Shown: positions 13,254 to 22,030 of the stretch, in pieces
Position numbering within the stretch: position 1 is the stretch's first letter
How the letters are laid out: the number at the start of each line of letters is the position of its first letter
From: Sporosarcina sp.
GTDB taxonomy: Bacteria; Bacillota; Bacilli; Bacillales_A; Planococcaceae
DNA length: 64,000 nt
Assembly (NCBI RefSeq): GCF_029257255.1
Contig: NZ_JARICI010000049.1
Location: 1-64,000 of the forward strand
Direction: 5' to 3'
Notes under the pieces: model-generated
The model's input: only the letters and a program-made list of their open reading frames with translations
Databases searched by the model: none
Told to the model about the DNA's origin: nothing
Program-made: the position numbers and the translations under genes

Positions 13254-13745
13254 TTGGCTATATTGGAAATTGTAAAACATCCCTCTCCTATTTTATCAGC
13301 ACCATGTAAAGAAGTTACGGTGTTTGATAAGGAACTGAGTAAATTATTGGATGATATGCATGAAACCATGATTAAAAATGATGGAGTGGGCATTGCAGCT
13401 CCTCAGGTTGGTAAATCGATTCGCGCAGCGATCGTCGATTTTGATGAGGATCAAGAGATTATTGAAATGATTAACCCTGTCGTAACAGCGACCGGCGGAT
13501 CAGAAGTTGATGTAGAAGGCTGTCTTAGTTTCCCTGGATTATTCGGGGAAGTTGAGCGACCTTTCCACGTCCGTATCGAAGCGCAGGAGCGCGACGGCAA
13601 ACTGTATGAACTCGAAGCTGAGGGATATGAAGCACGTGCTATCCTTCATGAAATAGATCATCTGAACGGAATTTTATTTGATAAGAAAATACAGCGTATT
13701 GTAGATCCTTCCGAGTTCGAAGAGGAAGAGGAGGACGACGAATGA
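13254..13745 (+). CDS. def: Peptide deformylase
   Basis: Fe/Zn metalloprotease that removes the formyl group from new polypeptides. All three motifs are present: GVGIAAPQ (44-51), EGCLSFP (88-94, metal ligand C90) and HEIDH (132-136). 163 residues with a very acidic tail (EEEEEDDE). The start is TTG 13254, with GAGGAA a few bases upstream; no in-frame ATG could give the complete N-terminus. The 157 bases between priA and def contain no evident gene. The stop overlaps fmt (ATGA). Confidence 0.95.
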   Translation: MAILEIVKHPSPILSAPCKEVTVFDKELSKLLDDMHETMIKNDGVGIAAPQVGKSIRAAIVDFDEDQEIIEMINPVVTATGGSEVDVEGCLSFPGLFGEVERPFHVRIEAQERDGKLYELEAEGYEARAILHEIDHLNGILFDKKIQRIVDPSEFEEEEEDDE

Positions 13746-14680
13746 CAAAAATTATTTTTATGGGGACCCCGAAATTTTCTGTTCCAGTTCTCACCATGCT
13801 TCACGAAGAAGGCTATGATATTTTAGCAGTTGTTACACAGCCGGACCGTCCTGTCGGGCGCAAGCGGGTGCTGACTCCGCCTCCAGTTAAAGAAGAAGCA
13901 GTTCGCCTGGGTTTGCCTATCATTCAGCCGGAAAAACTGAAAGGTTCTGCTGAACTGCAAGAAATCATTGCTTTGCAGCCTGAATTGATTGTAACGGCGG
14001 CATTCGGTCAGTTGCTTCCGAATGAATTGCTAGAAGCGCCCAAACTAGGTTGTATAAACGTCCATGCTTCTCTTCTACCGAAATATCGCGGTGGTGCTCC
14101 AATTCATCAGTCCGTCATTGATGGTGCAGATGAAACAGGTGTGACGATTATGTATATGGCTGAAAAGCTTGATGCAGGCGATATCATTTCTCAGGTCGCA
14201 CTGCCGATTGAAGAAAAGGATGATACAGGCAGTATGTTTGACAAACTTTCTGTCGCAGGCACAGATCTGTTAAAAGAAACGCTGCCATCCATTGTCAATG
14301 GCACGAATGAACGTAAAGTTCAGGATGAAACACAGGTGACGTTTGCGAGAAATATTTCGAGAGAACAAGAACGAATTGACTGGACTAATTCAGCCCGATC
14401 TATTTATAACCAGGTAAGAGGACTACATCCATGGCCGGTGGCTTATACGAAGTTTGCGGATGACCAGGTGAAAATTTGGTGGGGACAGCCGGAAGACCAA
14501 ATGTCTGAAGCTGCACCAGGTGAAATTGTTGGGTTAGAAAAAGATCGTATTATCGTGCAGACAGGTGACGGGGCATTCGCAATTACTGATCTCCAGCCTG
14601 CAGGAAAAAAACGAATGACTGCCACCGTGTTCCTTAATGGAATCGGATCTAAATGGCAACTGGGAGATAAATTTGAATGA
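13742..14680 (+). CDS. fmt: Methionyl-tRNA formyltransferase
   Basis: Formylates initiator Met-tRNA using 10-formyltetrahydrofolate, the counterpart of the adjacent deformylase. N-terminal Rossmann-like domain with [11 protein letters not shown], the catalytic region [17 protein letters not shown] at about 106-122, and [12 protein letters not shown]; the C-terminal OB-like tRNA-binding domain begins around residue 205. 312 residues. It overlaps def and rsmB at its two ends, so def-fmt-rsmB form one coupled unit. Confidence 0.96.
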   Translation: MTKIIFMGTPKFSVPVLTMLHEEGYDILAVVTQPDRPVGRKRVLTPPPVKEEAVRLGLPIIQPEKLKGSAELQEIIALQPELIVTAAFGQLLPNELLEAPKLGCINVHASLLPKYRGGAPIHQSVIDGADETGVTIMYMAEKLDAGDIISQVALPIEEKDDTGSMFDKLSVAGTDLLKETLPSIVNGTNERKVQDETQVTFARNISREQERIDWTNSARSIYNQVRGLHPWPVAYTKFADDQVKIWWGQPEDQMSEAAPGEIVGLEKDRIIVQTGDGAFAITDLQPAGKKRMTATVFLNGIGSKWQLGDKFE

Positions 14681-16017
14681 CACATTATAATAAGAAAATT
14701 TGGCGCGGAAACGTCCGCGATGCAGCATTGTCCATCTTGATGGATATTGAAAACGAGCAGGCATTCAGTAATTTGTTGCTCCATAAAACAATTGAATTAT
14801 ATGATCTGCCTCAAAAAGACCGTGCATTATTGACGGAATTAACATACGGAACACTTCAGCAGCAAATGACACTGGATTATTATCTGGCTCCTTTTGTTCG
14901 AGGAAAATTGCAGCCATGGGTTCGCCAGCTGTTACGATTGTCTGTTTACCAAATTGTCTACTTATCGAAAATACCTGAACATGCGGTCGTCAATGAAGCG
15001 GTGAAAATTGCCAACAAGCGCGGACATAAAGGTGTTTCGTCAATGGTCAACGGAATATTACGTTCCATTTTACGTGAAGGAGTTCCTTCATTAGATGAAA
15101 TCGAAGATCCTATCACTCGCATATCCATTGAAACGAGCCATCCTGAATGGCTGATTAAGCGCTGGATTGAACAGTATGGGGTTGAAGAAGCGACAGCTAT
15201 TGCAGTAATCAATAATCTGCCGCCTGTCACGACTGCGCGCATCAACTCGACCAAGACGAACAGAGGAGAAGTTATCGGTCTGCTTAAGAAAGAAGGAGTC
15301 CTGGCATCTCCCGGCAACTTAACGGAAGGCAGCATTCAAGTCGAATCTGGCAATTTGGCATCCACGGAAGCTTATAAACAAGGATTGCTGACAGTTCAGG
15401 ATGAAAGTTCTATGCTGCCAGGATTGGCTTTACAGGCGGAACCGGGTATGAACGTACTGGACATGTGTGCAGCACCGGGCGGTAAAACCACACATATCGC
15501 CGAACGAATGAAAGATGACGGAGAAGTACAGGCGCATGATCTTCATCCGCATAAACTGCGTTTGATTGAGCAAAATGCGAAGCGGCTTGGTCTGACTTCT
15601 ATCCGGACGCATAGCGGTGACAGCAGAGAGCTGTTATCTACGTATGAGCCGCAGTCATTCGATAGAGTACTTGTTGATGCACCTTGCAGTGGTTTAGGTG
15701 TTATTCGCAGAAAACCTGAAATCAAATACAAAAAAACACTTCAGGACATCGAAAATCTGGCTTCTATTCAAAAAGATCTTCTACAAGTCGCCAGCCAATT
15801 GGTGAAAAAGGGCGGCCGATTGGTATACAGTACATGTACAATCGATAAAACAGAAAACCAAGAAATTGTAGAATGGTTTTTACAGCAACAACCTGATTTT
15901 GAATTGGTCCCGCTGGATATTTTGGGTGAAAAGAGTGACAGGGATGTAGTACAGGTGTTGCCGCATCAATATGAGAGTGACGGTTTCTTTGTAGCAGCCC
16001 TGCAGAGAAAAAACTGA
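14677..16017 (+). CDS. rsmB: 16S rRNA (cytosine-967 C5)-methyltransferase RsmB
   Basis: Methylates C967 of 16S rRNA. The N-terminal NusB-like RNA-binding domain (about 1-140) is followed by a SAM-binding domain with [14 protein letters not shown] (about 262-275), [15 protein letters not shown] (about 332-346) and the second catalytic cysteine in YSTCT (near 384). 446 residues. In B. subtilis rlmN separates this gene from prpC; here prpC follows after 31 bases. Confidence 0.95.
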   Translation: MTHYNKKIWRGNVRDAALSILMDIENEQAFSNLLLHKTIELYDLPQKDRALLTELTYGTLQQQMTLDYYLAPFVRGKLQPWVRQLLRLSVYQIVYLSKIPEHAVVNEAVKIANKRGHKGVSSMVNGILRSILREGVPSLDEIEDPITRISIETSHPEWLIKRWIEQYGVEEATAIAVINNLPPVTTARINSTKTNRGEVIGLLKKEGVLASPGNLTEGSIQVESGNLASTEAYKQGLLTVQDESSMLPGLALQAEPGMNVLDMCAAPGGKTTHIAERMKDDGEVQAHDLHPHKLRLIEQNAKRLGLTSIRTHSGDSRELLSTYEPQSFDRVLVDAPCSGLGVIRRKPEIKYKKTLQDIENLASIQKDLLQVASQLVKKGGRLVYSTCTIDKTENQEIVEWFLQQQPDFELVPLDILGEKSDRDVVQVLPHQYESDGFFVAALQRKN

Positions 16018-16048
16018 CTTATAGGGAAAAGGGAATGGGGGTTGGCTT

Positions 16049-16807
16049 ATGAAGTATGAAATCCGCTCAGACACCGGACTGAAACGAACGGTAAATGAAG
16101 ATGAAGCGGCCGTGTTCGTTCATTCAAAAAGTAATGCAGCGCTTGCTGTCGTTGCGGACGGGATGGGAGGGCATAAAGGCGGGGATTACGCCAGTGCGAC
16201 TGCTGTCCAGATGATTGGTGAGCAGTTCATGTCTGCAAGTGAGGCAGTAGAAACAGAACAGGATTGGTATGATCTGCTTTATGATTCGGTCGTGGACGTC
16301 AATCTGTATCTATATAATAAAGCACAGCAGGACGAAAGTTATAAAGGGATGGGTACAACACTTGATCTGGCATTGATACTGCGAAATAAATGCTTGGTTT
16401 TTCACGTCGGCGACAGCCGGATTTATCAAGTTACTGGCAAAGCAATCCGGCAAATTACGAAAGATCATTCCTTCGTCAATGTGCTTATTGAAAGCGGCGA
16501 AATTACGGAACAGGAAGCAGAAGTGCATCCGCAGCGCAACTGGATCATGAAAGCGGTTGGATCGGAAAAATCGATCGTACCGGATCTTTATACAATTGAA
16601 CTGCCTGCAGAATCTTATCTACTGCTATGTACAGATGGATTGAGTAATAAGATCGAAAAAGAATTGATGCTGGATATCCTACTGCGTGATGTCCCGTTGG
16701 CTGATAAAGCCGATACTTTTGTGGAACTGGCCAATGATCGCGGTGGCGAAGATAATATCACGGTAATTTTATTGGAAATACCTGAAACTGAGGTGATTCC
16801 CGTATGA
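16049..16807 (+). CDS. prpC: PP2C-type serine/threonine protein phosphatase PrpC (Stp)
   Basis: Removes phosphate from PrkC and its substrates. PP2C metal and phosphate motifs are in order: RTVNEDEAAVF, VADGMGGHKGGDYAS, HVGDSRIY, CTDGLSNKI and GGEDNITVILLE. 252 residues, no membrane segment. Overlap with prkC by ATGA couples the phosphatase to its kinase. Confidence 0.96.
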   Translation: MKYEIRSDTGLKRTVNEDEAAVFVHSKSNAALAVVADGMGGHKGGDYASATAVQMIGEQFMSASEAVETEQDWYDLLYDSVVDVNLYLYNKAQQDESYKGMGTTLDLALILRNKCLVFHVGDSRIYQVTGKAIRQITKDHSFVNVLIESGEITEQEAEVHPQRNWIMKAVGSEKSIVPDLYTIELPAESYLLLCTDGLSNKIEKELMLDILLRDVPLADKADTFVELANDRGGEDNITVILLEIPETEVIPV

Positions 16808-18780
16808 TCGGAAGACGAATCGGGCAGCGTTATGAAATTATCCGTGTCATTGGTGACGGAGGGATGTCGCGGGTCTATCTGGCGCATGATATTATTTTGG
16901 ATCGCGATGTGGCGATTAAAGTACTGCACTATGATTTTGCCAATGAAGAAGAATTAAAAAAACGTTTCCAGCGGGAAGCTCTTTCGGCAACCAGTCTGAC
17001 ACACCCGCATATTGTCAATATTTTTGATGTTGGGCAGGAAGACGAACTTCATTATTTAGTAATGGAATACATACCTGGCCGGACATTGAAGGAATATATT
17101 CATACGCATGGAGCGCTGAGTGCTGAGCATGCAGTTTCCATCATGCTTCAGCTGGTATCTGCAATTTCTCATGCACATCATAACGGCATTGTCCATCGTG
17201 ATATTAAGCCACAAAACGTTTTGATGAATGGTGAAGATGATGTAAAAATAACGGACTTTGGGATTGCCATGGCTTTGAACTCCACTGCCCATACAAAAAC
17301 CAATTCAGTGATCGGAACTGTCCACTATCTTTCACCTGAACAGGCAAGAGGCGGCATGGCGACAAAGCGTTCTGATATTTATTCGCTTGGTATCGTTTTT
17401 TATGAATTGTTGACAGGGAAACTACCATTTTCAGCAGAAACCGCTGTGGCGATTGCGCTGAAACATCTGCAAGAAGAAACACCTTCTGTACGCGAACAGT
17501 TGCCTGAAATCCCGCAAAGCGTTGAAAATGTCATATTAAAAGCTACGGCAAAAGATGCGAACTACCGCTATGATACGGCAGATGATATGTATAATGATTT
17601 GCTGACGATACTTTCGCCTGAACGTGCCGATGAGGAAAAATTCACGTTGCCGTTCGACGATGACCGTACTGTAGCGATTCCAATCGTAAAAGATCCGAAG
17701 AAATTTGATAATGTAGAAGACACGGTTAAAATTGCTCCTTCTAAAGAGCAACCGAAACCCGCTGTCCCGGAAAAGAAGAAAAAGAAAAAGAAAAAGAAAA
17801 AATGGCCGGGTATTCTCGGTGTCAGTGTGTTAATCATTGCATTGCTTGCAGTACTTTTGACAATAATGCTCAAACCGAAAGAAATCATGGTTCCTGATGT
17901 AGTGGGAGAAGAAGAAGTGGCGGCTACAGAAATTCTTGAAAAAGATGGATTTGTGATCGATGAACGATTCGAAGAAACTTCCGATGAGTTTATTGCGGGC
18001 CAGGTAATTAAAACGGTTCCGAAAGCAGGCGAAAAGCGTAAGGAAGGCGACGGTATTAAGTTATTTGTCAGTACCGGCAAAGACAAAATGACATTGCAGG
18101 ACTATACCGGACGTAATTACGAAGCGACGGTACGCTTGCTGGAAAGCTATGGATTCGAATTTGGCGAACCTGTTGAAGAATACGCTGATGAGCCAAAAGG
18201 AACCATAATCCGCCAGCAGCCGGAAGGTGATTCAGAAGTTGTGCCGGAAGAGACTGATCTGATTTTTACCATCAGTAAAGGGAGAGAGCTTCAATCATTG
18301 AATGATCTGCGGGGGATGACTGAAAAAGAACTGAAAAGCTACGCAAAGAGTTCAGGTTTCAATATTCATATCGTCAGTGAGGAACATTCTGAGAGAGTGG
18401 AAAAAGGCCGTGTGATTTCTCAAAAACCATCTAAAGGTACGAAGATGGATAAAGGTGGCCGTGTAGATGTCGTTCTTTCTAAAGGTGCTCCTACTAAACC
18501 GGTGAAACTGCTGGTTAAGAAGATTACGATTCCTTATGAATTTCAGGAATTTGATGAGGATGGGGACGGTGAGATGAATCTTCAGCCTCAAAAAATCCAA
18601 ATTTATATACAAGATCGCAAACGAACGATGAATGACCCTGCGGAAGAATTTGAGATTACTGAGGATACGACGCGTAAGATTACAATTGAGTTGGAGCAAG
18701 GAGAGCGCGGAGGTTACAGAATCCTGCGTGACCAGACTGTCATAGAAGAAGATAAATTTGATTACAAAGAGTTGGATTAA
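16804..18780 (+). CDS. prkC: PASTA-domain serine/threonine protein kinase PrkC
   Basis: Membrane kinase that senses muropeptides/lipid II through extracellular PASTA repeats and, in spore formers, can trigger germination. Kinase domain about 1-270 with GDGGMSRVYLA, the catalytic loop HRDIKPQN at about 131-138, DFGIA and the activation loop with T-rich sites before GTVHYLSPEQ. A run of lysines (about 324-334) precedes one membrane helix (about 336-358). Three PASTA repeats follow (IMVPDVVGEEE, MTLQDYTGRNY, QSLNDLRGMT), then a C-terminal beta-rich domain. Residues 584-595 contain DEDGDGEMNLQP, which resembles an EF-hand calcium loop except for its last position. 658 residues. Confidence 0.96.
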   Translation: MIGRRIGQRYEIIRVIGDGGMSRVYLAHDIILDRDVAIKVLHYDFANEEELKKRFQREALSATSLTHPHIVNIFDVGQEDELHYLVMEYIPGRTLKEYIHTHGALSAEHAVSIMLQLVSAISHAHHNGIVHRDIKPQNVLMNGEDDVKITDFGIAMALNSTAHTKTNSVIGTVHYLSPEQARGGMATKRSDIYSLGIVFYELLTGKLPFSAETAVAIALKHLQEETPSVREQLPEIPQSVENVILKATAKDANYRYDTADDMYNDLLTILSPERADEEKFTLPFDDDRTVAIPIVKDPKKFDNVEDTVKIAPSKEQPKPAVPEKKKKKKKKKKWPGILGVSVLIIALLAVLLTIMLKPKEIMVPDVVGEEEVAATEILEKDGFVIDERFEETSDEFIAGQVIKTVPKAGEKRKEGDGIKLFVSTGKDKMTLQDYTGRNYEATVRLLESYGFEFGEPVEEYADEPKGTIIRQQPEGDSEVVPEETDLIFTISKGRELQSLNDLRGMTEKELKSYAKSSGFNIHIVSEEHSERVEKGRVISQKPSKGTKMDKGGRVDVVLSKGAPTKPVKLLVKKITIPYEFQEFDEDGDGEMNLQPQKIQIYIQDRKRTMNDPAEEFEITEDTTRKITIELEQGERGGYRILRDQTVIEEDKFDYKELD

Positions 18781-18792
18781 AGGAGGAGTTCG

Positions 18793-19674
18793 ATGGCGGA
18801 AGGTCAGATTCGAAAAGCAATCAGCGGTTTTTATTATGTGGAGCACGAGGGTCAACTGATTCAGTGTAAGAGTCGCGGTGTGTTCCGGCTGAAAAAGATT
18901 AATCCGCTTGTGGGCGATACAGTCACATATGTTCCAGATGGAGAGAATGATGCGTTGATTACAGATGTTCACCCGCGAAAAAGCGAGCTGGTCAGACCGC
19001 CAATCGCGAATGTAGACCAGGCGCTTCTTGTCTTTTCTGTCGTGGAACCTGACATGAGCCTGCGTTTGCTGGACCGCTTTCTGACGGTCATAGAATCGCA
19101 TCAGCTGGAGCCGATTATCTATATATCCAAAGAAGATCTCGCAGATGACCAGACGGTAGAAGCCAATGAAAGTAATCTAACTTACTATCAGAATATCGGC
19201 TATACCGTGCTGCGTAACCGCGGCAATGACGACCCACTGCTGGAAGTATTGCGTCCGTATTTGAACGACAAAACTACTGTACTGGCAGGGCAGTCAGGTG
19301 TAGGGAAGTCAACACTTCTGAATACACTGCTTCCTGAACTAGATTTGAAAACCGGAGTGATTTCCGATGCGCTCGGCCGAGGTAAGCATACGACACGCCA
19401 CGTAGAACTGATGGAAGTAGCCGGCGGCTTAGTGGCGGATACACCGGGCTTCAGTTCACTCGACTTTGATCATATTGAAAAAGAAGAGCTTCGGAATTAC
19501 TTCCTAGAAATCTCTGAAGCCGGTGAAAGCTGCAAATTCAGAGGCTGTATTCACGTTAAAGAGCCCGGTTGCGCGGTAAAAGCGCAGGTAGAAGAAGGCA
19601 TCATTTCTGAATCACGCTACAAAAATTACTTACTGTTCTTACAAGAAATTATGGATCGAAAGCCGAGGTATTGA
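18793..19674 (+). CDS. rsgA: Ribosome small-subunit biogenesis GTPase RsgA (CpgA/YloQ)
   Basis: Circularly permuted GTPase that checks late 30S assembly; in Bacillus a PrkC/PrpC substrate, which fits the location. OB domain (about 1-65), then G-motifs in permuted order: YISKEDL (G4-like), GQSGVGKST (about 165-173, G1) and DTPGFSSLDF (G3). The C-terminal zinc motif CKFRGCIHVKEPGC lies near 247-260. 293 residues. Strong ribosome site AAAGGAGGAG precedes ATG 18793. TGA overlaps a possible TTG start of rpe. Confidence 0.95.
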   Translation: MAEGQIRKAISGFYYVEHEGQLIQCKSRGVFRLKKINPLVGDTVTYVPDGENDALITDVHPRKSELVRPPIANVDQALLVFSVVEPDMSLRLLDRFLTVIESHQLEPIIYISKEDLADDQTVEANESNLTYYQNIGYTVLRNRGNDDPLLEVLRPYLNDKTTVLAGQSGVGKSTLLNTLLPELDLKTGVISDALGRGKHTTRHVELMEVAGGLVADTPGFSSLDFDHIEKEELRNYFLEISEAGESCKFRGCIHVKEPGCAVKAQVEEGIISESRYKNYLLFLQEIMDRKPRY

Positions 19675-19676
19675 TT

Positions 19677-20345
19677 ATGATAAAAATTGCGCCATCTATT
19701 TTAGCGGCAGACTTTGCAAAGCTTGGAGAAGAAGTGAAAGAAGTAGAAAAAGCAGGTGCCGAACTGATTCATATTGATGTAATGGACGGTCACTTTGTAC
19801 CAAACATTACTATGGGACCTATTGTAGTAGAAGCCTTGCGTCCATTGACAGAACTGCCGCTTGATGTTCATTTGATGATCGAAAATCCGGATAACTATAT
19901 TGAGAGCTTTGCAAAAGCGGGAGCAGATTATATTACGGTGCATGTGGAAGCATGCCGTCATCTGCACAGAACACTTCAATTAATTAAATCAACAGGCGCG
20001 AAGCCGGGTGTTGTGCTGAATCCTCACACACCTGTTGAACAGATCATGCATGTGCTCGAAGATGTGGATATGGTATTGTTCATGACAGTTAACCCCGGCT
20101 TTGGCGGACAGTCATTTATCCAGTCTGTCGTACCGAAAGTAAAACAGCTGTCGGACATCATTCAAGAGCGCGGTCTGTCGATTGAAATTGAAATTGACGG
20201 TGGCATTAATGAAGAGACGATCAAGCCATGCGTGGAAGCCGGCGCGACAATTTTTGTTGCGGGTTCTGCGATCTATAATCAGAAAGATCGGGCAAAAGCA
20301 TTGCAGGCCATTAAATCTGCCGGCGAGAGTGTGATTGCTCAATGA
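19677..20345 (+). CDS. rpe: Ribulose-phosphate 3-epimerase
   Basis: Interconverts ribulose 5-phosphate and xylulose 5-phosphate in the pentose phosphate pathway. Motifs: KIAPSILAADFAKLGEE, HIDVMDGHFVPNIT with metal ligands, HLMIENPD, MTVNPGFGGQSF and EIDGGINEET. The start is placed at ATG 19677 because GAGGT (19665-19669) is seven bases upstream; TTG 19671 would leave one base. 222 residues. Overlaps thiN by ATGA. Confidence 0.95.
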   Translation: MIKIAPSILAADFAKLGEEVKEVEKAGAELIHIDVMDGHFVPNITMGPIVVEALRPLTELPLDVHLMIENPDNYIESFAKAGADYITVHVEACRHLHRTLQLIKSTGAKPGVVLNPHTPVEQIMHVLEDVDMVLFMTVNPGFGGQSFIQSVVPKVKQLSDIIQERGLSIEIEIDGGINEETIKPCVEAGATIFVAGSAIYNQKDRAKALQAIKSAGESVIAQ

Positions 20346-20995
20346 AATATGCCATCATTTGCGCAGCGGGCCCTATTGAAGAAGTGGTGGATTTAGCGGA
20401 ATATGATCAAAAAGATACCGTTTATATCGGTGTCGACCGCGGTGCATTTTATTTGTTGGAAAAAGGTATTCAGCCAAACGAAGCTGTCGGTGATTTTGAT
20501 TCGGTGTCGGAAGAACAGTTTGCCGCAATAAAGTCCTCTGTAGAAATCATTCATCAGGCTAATGAAGAAAAAGATGAGACGGATACAGAACTGGCTGTGC
20601 AGCGCGCGCTGACGTATGAGCCGGATTATATTGTGCTGACCGGTGTTACAGGGGGCCGCCTGGATCATTTGCAGTCGGCGCTTCATTTGCTGTACCGCAT
20701 GCAGTCGGAGAATCGCAAAGTGAAGTTTAAAATTCACAATACGACGAATGATATCCGTGTCATGCTGCCGGGAGTGCGCCGGGTGAAGAAAGATGAGCGT
20801 TATCCATATACTTCATTTTTTTCGTTTGGCCCCGTGGTTACAGGCTTGACACTGACCGGATTCAAATATGAGACGGTTAATGAAACGCTGGAAATAGGCA
20901 TGACCCGATTCACAAGTAATGAAACGGTGGCGGATGTTTGTACTATCTCTTTCCGAGACGGCATATGCTTAATGGTAAGGAGTTCAGATTCCTGA
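20342..20995 (+). CDS. thiN: Thiamine pyrophosphokinase
   Basis: Makes thiamine diphosphate from thiamine and ATP. Family motifs: IGVDRGAFYLLEKGIQP, VGDFDSVSEE, the acidic EEKDETDTELAV, and LTGVTGGRLDH. The C-terminal thiamine-binding part (about 140-217) contains TSFFSFGPVVTGLTLTGFKY. 217 residues. Its last bases provide the ribosome site of the following spoVM-like gene. Confidence 0.94.
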   Translation: MKYAIICAAGPIEEVVDLAEYDQKDTVYIGVDRGAFYLLEKGIQPNEAVGDFDSVSEEQFAAIKSSVEIIHQANEEKDETDTELAVQRALTYEPDYIVLTGVTGGRLDHLQSALHLLYRMQSENRKVKFKIHNTTNDIRVMLPGVRRVKKDERYPYTSFFSFGPVVTGLTLTGFKYETVNETLEIGMTRFTSNETVADVCTISFRDGICLMVRSSDS

Positions 20996-21008
20996 AAGGA
21001 GTGGGGAT

Positions 21009-21170
21009 TTGCGAGTATATACATTCACGCTGCCGAAGTTCGTCAGCAATATCGTTAGAAAATGCGCAGTCGCGTTCCAGAAGGACGGCCGTGCTAAATC
21101 AACTGTTGCTGCGAATAGTAAAGTCAGCAAGTCGAAAAGACGTAAAAAAGAAAAAACACAAGGCGCCTAA
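21009..21170 (+). CDS. spoVM: SpoVM-like spore coat anchoring peptide with C-terminal extension
   Basis: A 53-residue reading frame starting at TTG 21009, seven bases after AAAGGAG (20995-21001). The first 26 residues, MRVYTFTLPKFVSNIVRKCA then VAFQKD, align without gaps to my memory of the 26-residue B. subtilis SpoVM, including Tyr4, Thr5, Leu8, Pro9, Lys10, Phe11, Ile15, Val16, Arg17, Phe23, Lys25 and Asp26. Pro9 is the residue known to matter for positioning on curved forespore membrane. SpoVM anchors SpoIVA at the forespore outer membrane. Gene order thiN-spoVM-rpmB is also the B. subtilis order. Unusual: 27 extra residues, rich in Lys and Arg (SKVSKSKRRKKEKTQGA), follow the usual end, and the TAA lies in the terminator hairpin. 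The frame is too short for usual gene-calling cutoffs. Confidence 0.8.
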   Translation: MRVYTFTLPKFVSNIVRKCAVAFQKDGRAKSTVAANSKVSKSKRRKKEKTQGA

Positions 21171-21193
21171 TATAGGCGCCTTGTGTTTTTTTC
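21151..21193 (+). terminator. Terminator after thiN-spoVM
   Basis: Perfect 12-bp stem ACACAAGGCGCC / GGCGCCTTGTGT with loop TAATATA, then a run of T. The upstream arm encodes the last residues of the spoVM-like gene and the loop begins with its stop codon. Confidence 0.95.
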
Positions 21194-21205
21194 TTTGGGT
21201 GCAGC

Positions 21206-21234
21206 AAAAAAGCGCAGGGGCTACCCGGCGCTTT
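21206..21234 (-). terminator. Terminator of rpmB (minus strand)
   Basis: Read on the minus strand: AAAGCGC, a 12-base loop, GCGC, then TTTTTTGC. It lies just after the rpmB stop and back-to-back with the spoVM terminator. Confidence 0.75.
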
Positions 21235-21246
21235 CAGCATTTACTA

Positions 21247-21435
21247 TTACACGCGTTGTACTTTGCCTGATTTTAAAGCTCTAGCAGATACCCAAACACG
21301 TTTAGGTTTACCGTCTACTAAGATTCTCACTTTTTGAAGGTTTGCACCCCAAGTGCGTTTGCTTGAGTTCAGAGCGTGTGAACGAGAGTTTCCAGAACGT
21401 GCTTTACGTCCAGTGATAACACATTGTTTAGCCAT
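21247..21435 (-). CDS. rpmB: 50S ribosomal protein L28
   Basis: 62 residues, [20 protein letters not shown] followed by the family core and [13 protein letters not shown]. It lacks the CxxC zinc pairs found in some L28 proteins. The minus-strand leader has a ribosome site GAGGAGG directly after an inverted repeat (21450-21470). Its opposite orientation to the flanking genes is conserved in Bacillus. Confidence 0.97.
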   Translation of the reverse strand: MAKQCVITGRKARSGNSRSHALNSSKRTWGANLQKVRILVDGKPKRVWVSARALKSGKVQRV

Positions 21436-21449
21436 TTTAGTACCTCCTC

Positions 21450-21470
21450 GTGAATTATTTAGCGATTCAC
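21450..21470 (-). promoter_or_regulatory. Hairpin in the rpmB leader, next to the ribosome site
   Basis: On the minus strand GTGAAT-CGCTAAATA-ATTCAC forms a 6-bp stem that ends immediately before GAGGAGG of rpmB. It could influence initiation, for example autoregulation by L28; the role is inference. Confidence 0.45.
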
Positions 21471-21492
21471 GTTACAATTCGCATACCATAGT

Positions 21493-21521
21493 ACTTTATC
21501 ATAAGGCAGGAAACCTTGCAA
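21493..21521 (-). promoter_or_regulatory. Sigma-A type promoter of rpmB
   Basis: On the minus strand, -35 TTGCAA (21521-21516), 17-base spacer, -10 TAAAGT (21498-21493). It lies about 60 bases upstream of the rpmB start. Confidence 0.6.
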
Positions 21522-21581
21522 CAATTTTTTGCGATGCTTTCAAGCTTTTTTCCTTTACACAATATTTTCACGACAAGAATA

Positions 21582-21610
21582 CTTTCTTTCTTGATGAATT
21601 CCCGTATAAT
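21582..21610 (+). promoter_or_regulatory. Probable sigma-A promoter of the asp23-like gene and fakA
   Basis: -10 TATAAT at 21605-21610, 40 bases before the start codon; the -35 region (CTTTCT, 21582-21587, spacer 17) is weak. It diverges from the rpmB promoter. Confidence 0.5.
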
Positions 21611-21649
21611 GTACGTATGATGGTCGAATAGTGTTAGGAGGAGATAAGG

Positions 21650-22012
21650 ATGTCAATCGAACTGAAAAATGAACATGGAACCATAGATATTACGAATGAC
21701 GTAATTGCCCAGGTAGTCGGAGAGGCTGCAATCGAGTGTTACGGAATTGTGGGAATGGCTTCGCAACACCAAATTCGTGACGGACTTACAGAAATTCTCC
21801 GGAAAGAAAACTTTGCCCGCGGCGTGATTGTACGCAATGAAGGCGATGAATTTCACATCGATATGTATGTCATCATGAGCTATGGCACGAAAATTACTGA
21901 AGTATCCTATCAAGTACAGTCTAAAGTACAATATACAGTGAAGAAGACGCTAGGTCTTTCAGTTAGCTCAGTCAATATTTTTGTTCAAGGAGTTCGTGTA
22001 ACGAACGTGTAG
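21650..22012 (+). CDS. Asp23/Gls24 family envelope stress response protein (YloU)
   Basis: 120 residues with the Asp23/Gls24 fold pattern: a short N-terminal strand GTIDITNDVIAQVVGEAA, then YGIVGMAS, and the C-terminal VSYQVQSKVQYTVKKTLG and SVSSVNIFVQGVRV. The family forms membrane-associated scaffolds in firmicutes; the exact role of YloU is not established. It is always next to fakA (yloV). Strong ribosome site AGGAGGAGAT before ATG 21650. Confidence 0.92.
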   Translation: MSIELKNEHGTIDITNDVIAQVVGEAAIECYGIVGMASQHQIRDGLTEILRKENFARGVIVRNEGDEFHIDMYVIMSYGTKITEVSYQVQSKVQYTVKKTLGLSVSSVNIFVQGVRVTNV

Positions 22013-22030
22013 AAGGAGGCCTTTTAGTTA

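Noticed and set aside
17568-18086. 172-residue minus-strand frame with a run of Phe
   Set aside because: The Phe run is the antisense of the PrkC polylysine stretch; no independent evidence of coding.
18352-19101. 249-residue minus-strand frame
   Set aside because: Antisense across the prkC-rsgA junction; no ribosome site and composition of a shadow frame (rich in R, F, L, H).
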